From assembly GCA_031290405.1 (NCBI GenBank), contig JAITNO010000092.1, forward strand, positions 1-5,616: a DNA stretch of 5,616 nt, read 5' to 3'. A program made the translations under genes and the position numbers. Position 1 is the stretch's first letter, and every line of letters begins with the position of its first letter. The stretch comes from Spirochaetaceae bacterium. Its GTDB lineage: Bacteria > Spirochaetota > Spirochaetia > Treponematales > Breznakiellaceae. Under the pieces are notes generated by a model that had not been told where the DNA came from, searched no databases, and saw only the letters and a list, made by a program, of their open reading frames with translations. Of the stretch, positions 1 through 4,905 are shown piece by piece.

Positions 1-1
1 C

Positions 2-40
2 GTTAACCCCATGGTGCTCTCCGATCCCTCCATCGGCTAA
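2..40 (+). CDS. Possible C-terminal tail of an upstream gene (partial)
   Basis: The frame beginning at base 2 is open from the left edge to a TAA at 38-40 and would encode VNPMVLSDPSIG. Thirteen codons are too few to identify a family, and such a stretch can be open by chance. It is listed because the bases that follow (from 41) turn AT-rich and repetitive, as an intergenic region would, and because the four-gene operon downstream reads the same way. No terminator hairpin directly follows this stop; the first candidate is at 200-228. Function unknown, low confidence. Confidence 0.25.
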   Translation, partial: VNPMVLSDPSIG

Positions 41-45
41 GCATA

Positions 46-108
46 TTTGGGTTAGATTTTTATTATGAGGCATGACCTGTTTTGGGTTAGAATATTTATG
101 AGGCAATG
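46..108 (+). repeat. Two-copy direct repeat, 35-bp period
   Basis: Copy one (46-74) and copy two (81-108) both begin TTTGGGTTAGA, continue through an AT-rich stretch and end in ATGAGGCATG or ATGAGGCAATG. They differ by only a few substitutions and small indels. A weaker third echo, TTTGGGATAG, lies at 133-142. The repeats sit between a possible upstream stop and a promoter candidate, where they could bind a regulator or be an intergenic repeat family. A 20-codon frame at 65-127 runs through the second copy but has no ribosome binding site, so I do not call it a gene. Confidence 0.6.
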
Positions 109-115
109 CGAGGGC

Positions 116-145
116 TTGACAAAATAACGCGGTTTGGGATAGGGT
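116..145 (+). promoter_or_regulatory. Candidate sigma-70-type promoter
   Basis: A perfect TTGACA -35 box at 116-121 is followed after 18 bp by TAGGGT at 140-145. The latter keeps the T, A and final T of a -10 box but is otherwise weak. A transcript would start near 152 and would meet the terminator candidate at 200-228 before reaching cvpA. This is a motif match only; the -10 is poor, and the perfect -35 could be chance. Confidence 0.35.
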
Positions 146-199
146 GACGGTGAAAGTGCCGTGCGGCTTGCAGCGCCTCCAAAAAAACGGGATCCAATC

Positions 200-228
200 C
201 GCTGTGGGTTGACGGCGCTTTCTTTTTT
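200..228 (+). terminator. Candidate intrinsic terminator upstream of cvpA
   Basis: CGCTGT (200-205) can pair with ACGGCG (212-217), with one G-U pair, around the 6-nt loop GGGTTG. The stem is followed by CTTTCTTTTTTC (218-229), giving the stem plus T-tract layout of a Rho-independent terminator on the plus strand. It could end transcription from the left, or end a short RNA begun at the 116-145 promoter candidate. The 3' arm also overlaps GGCGCT (214-219), which is exactly complementary to AGCGCC (172-177), so an alternative fold exists. The stem is only 6 bp. Confidence 0.45.
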
Positions 229-234
229 CATTCA

Positions 235-263
235 TTGCATCTTTTCGGGGTCTGGGCTACACT
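235..263 (+). promoter_or_regulatory. Candidate promoter for the cvpA operon
   Basis: TTGCAT (235-240) and TACACT (258-263) are separated by exactly 17 bp. The -10 matches TATAAT at four of six positions and the -35 matches TTGACA at three. Transcription would start near 270-271, leaving only about 5 nt before the cvpA ATG at 276. That would be a nearly leaderless mRNA, consistent with the absence of a Shine-Dalgarno sequence there. Motif-based inference. Confidence 0.4.
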
Positions 264-275
264 GGGTTCACCGAC

Positions 276-803
276 ATGGAACTTTCAATTCTTGACTGCA
301 TTCTTATTTTCGTCTTTTTAACGGTGGCTGTCCACGCGGCGTTTCGCGGGTTTGTGGCGGAGCTTGCCGGCGTTGCCTGGCTTGTTGCGGGGCTGCTCTT
401 TGCGGCGTCGTTTTATGCTCAGGGGGCGGCGTATTTGCGGACGTGGGTCTTGGGCGAGCTTGACTACGTCCCTGAGGTTCTGGCGTTTCTTGCGCTGTTC
501 CTGGCGGCGTTTGTGGTGGTTAAGATTCTGGGGTGTATGCTCAAGGAGATTGTGGAGGGTATGCATTTATCGGCGCTGGATAAGGTTCTGGGGGTTGTGT
601 TCGGGCTTGTGAAGGGTGTGGTGGTTGTGGGGTTCATCCTTTTTGCGATGAGGGTGCAGCCGGTGTTTGACGCGAGAGAGTTGCTGAGGGACAGCGCGGT
701 CTACGGGTTTCTGACGCCTCAACTGGATAGGTTTGGGGGGCGTGGGTTCGGGCTTCCCGATGGGGGGCGTGAGGGGCTGCCCGAAGGGAGTTTTGATGTT
801 TGA
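276..803 (+). CDS. cvpA: CvpA family integral membrane protein
   Basis: Encodes 175 residues, the usual CvpA size. CvpA (colicin V production family) proteins are inner-membrane proteins of poorly defined function, linked in enterobacteria to colicin V export and envelope homeostasis. Visible hallmarks are an N-terminal hydrophobic helix with D7, the RGF motif at 24-26 followed by E29, and LDKVLGVVFGLVKG at 101-114, which matches the conserved LD+.LG..FG..KG signature. Four membrane segments are apparent, at about 5-22, 29-48, 64-86 and 104-125. RDSAVYGFLTP (138-148) fits the post-helix segment, and the tail is Gly-rich and hydrophilic. ATG 276 is chosen because the first helix starts at once; there is no Shine-Dalgarno, but a promoter candidate lies just upstream. 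First gene of the operon, overlapping the next gene by 8 nt. Codons are strongly G/T-ending. The family call is secure; the role here is not. Confidence 0.88.
   Translation: MELSILDCILIFVFLTVAVHAAFRGFVAELAGVAWLVAGLLFAASFYAQGAAYLRTWVLGELDYVPEVLAFLALFLAAFVVVKILGCMLKEIVEGMHLSALDKVLGVVFGLVKGVVVVGFILFAMRVQPVFDARELLRDSAVYGFLTPQLDRFGGRGFGLPDGGREGLPEGSFDV
784..790 (+). promoter_or_regulatory. Ribosome binding site deciding the delta'-like gene start
   Basis: AAGGGAG lies 5 nt before ATG 796 and inside the end of cvpA. It supports ATG 796 rather than the in-frame TTG at 733. The TTG has no such site, and it would add 21 Gly-rich residues before the conserved MFENIIGQ opening. Confidence 0.75.
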
Positions 804-2175
804 AAACATTATTGGTCAGGGTGTGGTCGAGGCGCTCAAGAATGATGTGGCGATGGATGCGTTGCCGCCGTCGTTGTTGTTTTCGGGCGCGAGGATGTGC
901 GGCAAGGGGAGCGGGGCGCTGGAGCTTGCGCGGGTGTTGTGCTGCACGGCTGGCGACGGGGCGGGGGCGGATGTGGAGCGCACGGCGCGCTGGAACTGCG
1001 CGTGTCCGGCCTGCGACGCTCACCGCCGGCTTTTCCACCCTGATATGCTCTGCATTGGGCCGCGTCCGTTTCAGGCGGAGCTGCGCGCGGCGGCGGCGCT
1101 CTTTCTGCGCGAAAGCGGCGATCCACTGCGGAAGATTTTCCTGCAACGGGCGGTTCAAAAGCTGCTGATGCGCTTTTCGCCGATTGTTGCCGAAGGCGAC
1201 CCCAAAATGGCAAAGCTGAATAAGCTGCTCGAAGATGTGCAGGAGGATATGGATGAGCTTGCCGCCTGGAAGGACGGTGAGGCGAAGAAGCTTGAAAAGC
1301 TGCTGGGAGCGATTGTCGACCATGGGCGGAAGTTGGAGCTTGAAGGCGTCTCCGACGCGATACCGGTGTTGCAGATACGCAACTGCTCATACTGGCTGCG
1401 CCTTACTCCCGGCGGCAAACGGAAGGTCCTGATTATCGAAAACGCCGAAAAGATGAACGATTCGGCGCGCAACTCGCTGTTGAAAATCCTCGAAGAGCCG
1501 CCGGAGCGGGCGTCGATCATCCTTACGTCGTCGAAGCCTGATGCGCTGCCGCCGACGGTTCTTTCCCGCCTTCGCAAGTATGCGTTCGTCAAAAGAAGCG
1601 CGGAAACGGAAGCCGCCGTGGTAAGCCGCGTGTTCCGCGACGCCGTTCCGGGCGTCGTCCCAGACGCGGTGGGCGCCGGCTCGAATGAAAGTCTGATAGC
1701 GCGGTATTTGGACGCGTTTCTTCCTGTTCCCGCCGCCGCCTTGTCCCCCGCCGCCGCGTACTTTCTGGCGTCGCTTGCTTCTGGAGCGCTTAAAGAGGCG
1801 GCGGGTGGCGGCGGAGGGCAAGAACTGTTGGCGGCGATTGGCGCGCGCTCTGCGTCTTTTGCGAAGGAGCGCGGATTTGGCGCGCCGGCGGCCGACATAA
1901 AGACGCTCTGCGCGGCGGTGCGCGCGGCGGCGGGGAAGTTTGAAACGCGCGGGATGTACGGCGTTTTCCTTGAAAAGCTCTGCGCCGCGCTTTCACAAAG
2001 CCTCGCGAGCGGAGCGCAGGGCGCGCAAGCCATCGCCTACCGCGGCGCCCTTGCGGCGGCGGTCGAAGAGAGCAAGCAGGCCGTCGAAGTCTACAATCAG
2101 AATATAGAGCTTGCGCTGGAACGCCTTGCGTTCCGGCTCAGCGGCGCATTTTCAAAGGCCGGAGTTTGCCGGTGA
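796..2175 (+). CDS. holB: DNA polymerase III clamp-loader subunit, delta'-like (divergent)
   Basis: Encodes 459 residues, against about 330 for typical delta'. Delta' is the stator of the clamp-loader complex that opens and loads the DNA polymerase sliding clamp. Family features: opening MFENIIGQGVVEALKNDV; a P-loop region at 31-39 (GARMCGKGS); a cysteine cluster C50, C68, C70, C73 at the usual zinc site; HPD at 81-83; QIR at 193-195; a Walker-B-like VLIIENAEKM (211-220); LLKILEEPP (228-236); ILTSS sensor 1 (242-246); and PTVLSRLR (253-260) where active loaders have SRC. The P-loop has GKG instead of GK[S/T], IIENAE replaces DEAH, and SRC is lost, so ATPase activity is unlikely; this favours delta' over gamma/tau. 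About 100 helical, K/E/L-rich residues are inserted at roughly 90-188. The C-terminal third is Ala-rich and less recognisable. Follows cvpA with 8-nt overlap and shares GTGA with the kinase gene. Annotation tools may label it dnaX. Confidence 0.72.
   Translation: MFENIIGQGVVEALKNDVAMDALPPSLLFSGARMCGKGSGALELARVLCCTAGDGAGADVERTARWNCACPACDAHRRLFHPDMLCIGPRPFQAELRAAAALFLRESGDPLRKIFLQRAVQKLLMRFSPIVAEGDPKMAKLNKLLEDVQEDMDELAAWKDGEAKKLEKLLGAIVDHGRKLELEGVSDAIPVLQIRNCSYWLRLTPGGKRKVLIIENAEKMNDSARNSLLKILEEPPERASIILTSSKPDALPPTVLSRLRKYAFVKRSAETEAAVVSRVFRDAVPGVVPDAVGAGSNESLIARYLDAFLPVPAAALSPAAAYFLASLASGALKEAAGGGGGQELLAAIGARSASFAKERGFGAPAADIKTLCAAVRAAAGKFETRGMYGVFLEKLCAALSQSLASGAQGAQAIAYRGALAAAVEESKQAVEVYNQNIELALERLAFRLSGAFSKAGVCR
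2161..2164 (+). promoter_or_regulatory. Ribosome binding site for the histidine kinase gene
   Basis: GGAG at 2161-2164 lies 7 nt before GTG 2172 but only 1 nt before the in-frame TTG at 2166. It therefore selects the GTG start, which forms a GTGA overlap with the stop of the preceding gene. Confidence 0.65.
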
Positions 2176-3389
2176 ATGATTTCTTACACAACAACTTGCG
2201 AAAATTCGACAAACTCACGACGGAGCAGGCGCGGGATGTTTTTTCGCGCGCCCTGGACGACCGGGCGCGCTTTGCCACGGCGTTCAACTCCCTGACGCTG
2301 GGCATTCTGGTGTGCGACGAGCGGCAGCGGATCGTGCTTGCCAATGCGTCGGCGGAACGCCTCCTGGGTATGCCGCGCTCCTCCTCGTCGCGCGACCCTG
2401 TCTGGCTCGTCGTCAAAGACGAGGCGGTTTCGACGTTTCTGCACGACGCGCTGGCGTCGGGATGCGGCGCCGAGGGGCGGTGCTTTCCGTACAAGGCGCG
2501 GGGGGCGCCGCACCGCCTGCTGAGCTTTGACGCGCTCCCTCTGGTCGAAGAACGCCGCATAAGCGGCTCGCTCATCGTCGTCGAAGACGTTACGCAAAAG
2601 AAAACGCGCGAAGCGGAACTCCGCCGCATAGAAAGCTTGGCCAGCCTTACCACCCTGGCCGCGGGAGTCGCACATGAGATTAAGAACCCGCTCGCCTCGC
2701 TGTCCATTCACGTGCATCTTTTGCAAAAAATGCTTGAAGGCGGCAAGGAACGATGCGAAAAAGAACCCTGCGCCTCCCTCGTGCCGTTCGACGGCATTCA
2801 AACTCATCTGGCCATCGTCAACGAAGAGATAACCAGGCTGAACCGCATCGTCGTCGATTTCCTTTTCGCCGTCCGTCCCATGGATTTAATGCTCATCAAG
2901 TCCGATGTAAACAAACTGTTAACTGGAACCATCGCATTCATGCAATGCGAGCTTGACGACGCGCACGTCGCGTGCGTCGTTGACTTGCAGGAAAAGATAC
3001 CGCTGGTCGAGTTTGACGAAAAATACCTCAAGCAGGCGTTCTTGAACCTTATCAAAAACGCTCTTGAGGCGATGCGGGACAGCGCGGAGAAGACGCTGCG
3101 CGTCAAAACTGAGGCGACGGACGCCCAGCTTACGGTGAGCATAGGCGATTCAGGCTGCGGCATCAGCGACGAGCATAAGACAAAAATATTCGAGCCCTAC
3201 TTTACCACCAAGAACATGGGCACCGGCATCGGGCTTACCCTGGTGTTTAAGATCGTCAGGGAGCACCGGGGCCTGATAAGCTTTGAGTCCAAAGAGGGGC
3301 GGGGAACCACGTTCGTCATCGCGCTGCCGGTTCCCCAGTCGCATCCGCGTTTGTTGGAATGCCATAGGCTTACTGGAGGCCGTGAATGA
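2172..3389 (+). CDS. Cytosolic PAS-domain sensor histidine kinase (NtrB/AtoS type)
   Basis: Encodes 405 residues from GTG 2172. Autophosphorylates on a histidine and passes the phosphate to a response regulator, almost certainly the product of the next gene. Order: an N-terminal helical stretch (1-31); a PAS domain at about 32-140 (ILVCDERQRIVLANASAERLLG, residues 45-66, is the core); the dimerisation/phosphoacceptor H-box AAGVAHEIKNPLASL at 163-177 with H168 as acceptor; N-box NLIKNALEA (292-300); G1 DSGCG (326-330); F-box IFEPYFTTK (339-347); and G2 GTGIGL (350-355). All ATP-binding boxes are intact, so it should be active. No membrane helix or signal peptide is seen, so it senses something in the cytoplasm through PAS or a partner. 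The loop joining the two phosphoacceptor helices (about 188-212) is long and carries C195 and C200. Overlaps its neighbours by 4 nt on both sides. Treponemal relatives are often labelled atoS; the signal cannot be read from sequence. Confidence 0.93.
   Translation: MNDFLHNNLRKFDKLTTEQARDVFSRALDDRARFATAFNSLTLGILVCDERQRIVLANASAERLLGMPRSSSSRDPVWLVVKDEAVSTFLHDALASGCGAEGRCFPYKARGAPHRLLSFDALPLVEERRISGSLIVVEDVTQKKTREAELRRIESLASLTTLAAGVAHEIKNPLASLSIHVHLLQKMLEGGKERCEKEPCASLVPFDGIQTHLAIVNEEITRLNRIVVDFLFAVRPMDLMLIKSDVNKLLTGTIAFMQCELDDAHVACVVDLQEKIPLVEFDEKYLKQAFLNLIKNALEAMRDSAEKTLRVKTEATDAQLTVSIGDSGCGISDEHKTKIFEPYFTTKNMGTGIGLTLVFKIVREHRGLISFESKEGRGTTFVIALPVPQSHPRLLECHRLTGGRE
3375..3379 (+). promoter_or_regulatory. 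Ribosome binding site for the response regulator gene
   Basis: GGAGG lies 6 nt before ATG 3386, the strongest Shine-Dalgarno in the operon. It sits inside the end of the kinase gene. The ATGA overlap at 3386-3389 suggests reinitiation as well, so the regulator may be made in excess over the kinase. Confidence 0.75.
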
Positions 3390-4759
3390 AGTTTAGAATA
3401 ATGGTCGTCGACGATGAAAAGAACATACGCGACGGCCTTGCCGAATTGTTCAAGATGGAAGGCTATGACGTCGAGGCCATGCCCGACGGCGCCACCGCGC
3501 ATCAGCGGTTTCAAAAAGGCGACATAGACCTGGTTATCACCGACTTGCGAATGCCGGGAATGTCCGGCGAAGAATTCCTTAAAAAGATCAAATCCGAGAC
3601 GCCGGGCGTCCCCGTCATCGTGCTTACCGGGCACGGCACCGTGAAGGAAGCCGTGCAGGCGATGAAGGACGGCGCATGGGATTTCCTCACCAAGCCGATT
3701 CAAGATTTGGACCGCCTTACCCTTATCGTCAAACGGGCGCTCTCCAACCGCGAACGGCGGCTCAAGAGCGAACAGCTCGAAGAAGAGCTCGAGTTGCGAA
3801 AACAATCGGACGTGATGATCGGCAACAGCGCCGCGATGAACCGCGTGATGGACCTTATCAGCAGGGCCGCGCCGACAAAAGCTTCGATCCTTATCACCGG
3901 CGAATCCGGCGTCGGCAAGGAACTCGTCGCCGACGCGATACAGAAACTCTCCCCCCGCAAGGACAAGCCGTTTATAAAAGTCCACTGCGCGGCGCTTGCC
4001 GAAAGCCTCTTGGAAAGCGAATTGTTCGGACACGAAAAGGGCGCGTTCACCGGAGCCATGACGCGGCGGAGGGGGAAGTTCGAGCTTGCCAACGAGGGCA
4101 CCCTCTTTTTGGACGAAATCGGCGAGATCGATCAAAACACCCAGATCAAACTGTTGCGCGTCTTGCAAGAACGCAAGTTTGAACGCGTCGGCGGCGAAGA
4201 GACCGTCGAAGTCGACATACGCATCGTCGCCGCGACAAACAAAGACCTCCTTGCCGAGATAAAAAAAGGCTCCTTTAGGGAAGACCTCTACTACCGCCTG
4301 AACGTCGTTTCGATAGTCGTTCCGCCGTTGCGCGAACGCAAGGAGGACCTCTATGTGCTCATCAACTCATTCTTAAAAACATTCGCCGCCGAAAACAACA
4401 AACCCATCGACGGCATAGACGCCAGGGCTCGGGCCCGCCTCGAGAACTACGATTGGCCCGGCAACGTCAGGGAACTGCGGAACTGCATGGAAAGCACCGT
4501 CGTTATGGCCAAAGAGCGCGAAATACACGAAGAAGACCTTCCGGCAAACATACAATCCGGCGCCGACAAGAGCTGGATACGCATCCCACAAGGCCTGACG
4601 ATGGAAAAAGTCGAAGAGATCGTCATCCGCGAAACCCTCGCCGCGCAGAAAGGGAACAAGAGCGAGACCGCGCGGATCCTCGGCATAGGCAGAAAGACAT
4701 TGCACCGGAAACTCGACGAATACGGCGTGGAAGAGTTGACCCCCGTCGACGAAGAATAG
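3386..4759 (+). CDS. Sigma-54-dependent response regulator (NtrC/AtoC family)
   Basis: Encodes 457 residues, the normal length for this family. Phosphorylation of the receiver drives an AAA+ ring that hydrolyses ATP to open promoters bound by sigma-54 RNA polymerase. Receiver domain (about 1-120): acidic pair D9/D10, phosphoacceptor D53, T81 and K103. AAA+ domain (about 142-375): Walker A GESGVGKE at 172-179; the sigma-54-contacting GAFTGA loop at 219-224, intact; Walker B GTLFLDEI at 238-245; sensor 1 AATN at 282-285; R298 and R304 in the FREDLYYRL segment as arginine-finger candidates; and WPGNVREL (357-364) with sensor 2. A Fis-type helix-turn-helix, SETARILGIGRKTLHRKL, is at 426-443. Every key residue is present, so a working activator is expected and the organism should carry rpoN. 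Last gene of the operon, overlapping the kinase by 4 nt. Codons favour C and A at third positions, unlike cvpA. Target promoters are not visible. Treponemal relatives are often labelled atoC. Confidence 0.96.
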   Translation: MKFRIMVVDDEKNIRDGLAELFKMEGYDVEAMPDGATAHQRFQKGDIDLVITDLRMPGMSGEEFLKKIKSETPGVPVIVLTGHGTVKEAVQAMKDGAWDFLTKPIQDLDRLTLIVKRALSNRERRLKSEQLEEELELRKQSDVMIGNSAAMNRVMDLISRAAPTKASILITGESGVGKELVADAIQKLSPRKDKPFIKVHCAALAESLLESELFGHEKGAFTGAMTRRRGKFELANEGTLFLDEIGEIDQNTQIKLLRVLQERKFERVGGEETVEVDIRIVAATNKDLLAEIKKGSFREDLYYRLNVVSIVVPPLRERKEDLYVLINSFLKTFAAENNKPIDGIDARARARLENYDWPGNVRELRNCMESTVVMAKEREIHEEDLPANIQSGADKSWIRIPQGLTMEKVEEIVIRETLAAQKGNKSETARILGIGRKTLHRKLDEYGVEELTPVDEE

Positions 4760-4830
4760 AAGCGCGTTATGGAATTAAATGTGATTTTGACAATGGCTCC
4801 GGCGTCCCCCCGCGCTTCGTAGCCGCCCAC

Positions 4831-4862
4831 AAAAAAGGCGGCCCCCCGTGCGGGGAGCCGCC
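4831..4862 (-). terminator. Intrinsic terminator for the minus-strand LRR gene
   Basis: GGCGGC (4837-4842) pairs with GCCGCC (4857-4862), and CCCC (4844-4847) with GGGG (4852-4855), separated by one C/A mismatch and closed by a GTGC loop. Read on the minus strand, the hairpin is followed at once by six Ts (complement of 4831-4836), about 43 nt after the LRR stop codon. The plus strand has no T-tract after the stem, so it should not act as a standard terminator for the operon. Short outer arms CCAC (4827-4830) and GTGG (4867-4870) are also complementary. Confidence 0.85.
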
Positions 4863-4872
4863 TGCTGTGGCT

Positions 4873-4897
4873 GAGGAAGACACTGCGCGCCTTCCTC
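4873..4897. repeat. Perfect 7-bp inverted repeat beside the terminator
   Basis: GAGGAAG (4873-4879) and CTTCCTC (4891-4897) are perfectly complementary around an 11-nt spacer. The repeat lies between the LRR stop codon and the terminator hairpin. It has no T-tract on either side, so it is not a terminator by itself. It may be an mRNA 3'-end stabilising stem or a roadblock between converging transcripts. The rest of the intergenic region (4760-4826) holds no structure I can support. Confidence 0.45.
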
Positions 4898-4905
4898 CTG
4901 CCTAC

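Noticed and set aside
65..127. 20-codon ORF in the upstream region, possible leader peptide
   Set aside because: No Shine-Dalgarno precedes it, its sequence is dictated by the direct repeat, and it shows no run of regulatory codons.
157..172. Possible sigma-54 -24/-12 promoter (TGCCGT-N5-TTGCA)
   Set aside because: The -12 TTGCA fits, but the essential GG at -24 is GC here, so it does not meet the GG-N10-GC rule despite the neighbouring sigma-54 activator.
209..236. TTGACG at 209-214 as a -35 box
   Set aside because: The only -10 at acceptable spacing is TTCATT, a poor match, and the hexamer lies inside the terminator stem candidate.
733..795. Upstream TTG start for the delta'-like gene
   Set aside because: It adds 21 Gly-rich residues unlike the family N-terminus and has no ribosome binding site, whereas ATG 796 has AAGGGAG 5 nt before it.
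1155..2033. A 292-codon minus-strand open frame inside the delta'-like gene
   Set aside because: The translation is low-complexity and Ser/Ala-rich, typical of the antisense of GC-rich coding DNA. The plus-strand frame has clear clamp-loader motifs.
3197..4168. A 323-codon minus-strand open frame across the kinase/regulator junction
   Set aside because: It is antisense to two genes with intact catalytic motifs, and its translation has no recognisable domain. Long antisense frames are common opposite GC-rich genes.
4787..4815. TTGACA just after the operon as a promoter
   Set aside because: The region 16-18 bp downstream is C-rich with no -10-like hexamer, and no plus-strand gene follows.
4769..4822. 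Short plus-strand ORF of 17 codons after the regulator stop
   Set aside because: It has no good ribosome binding site and no recognisable sequence, and is too short to separate from chance.
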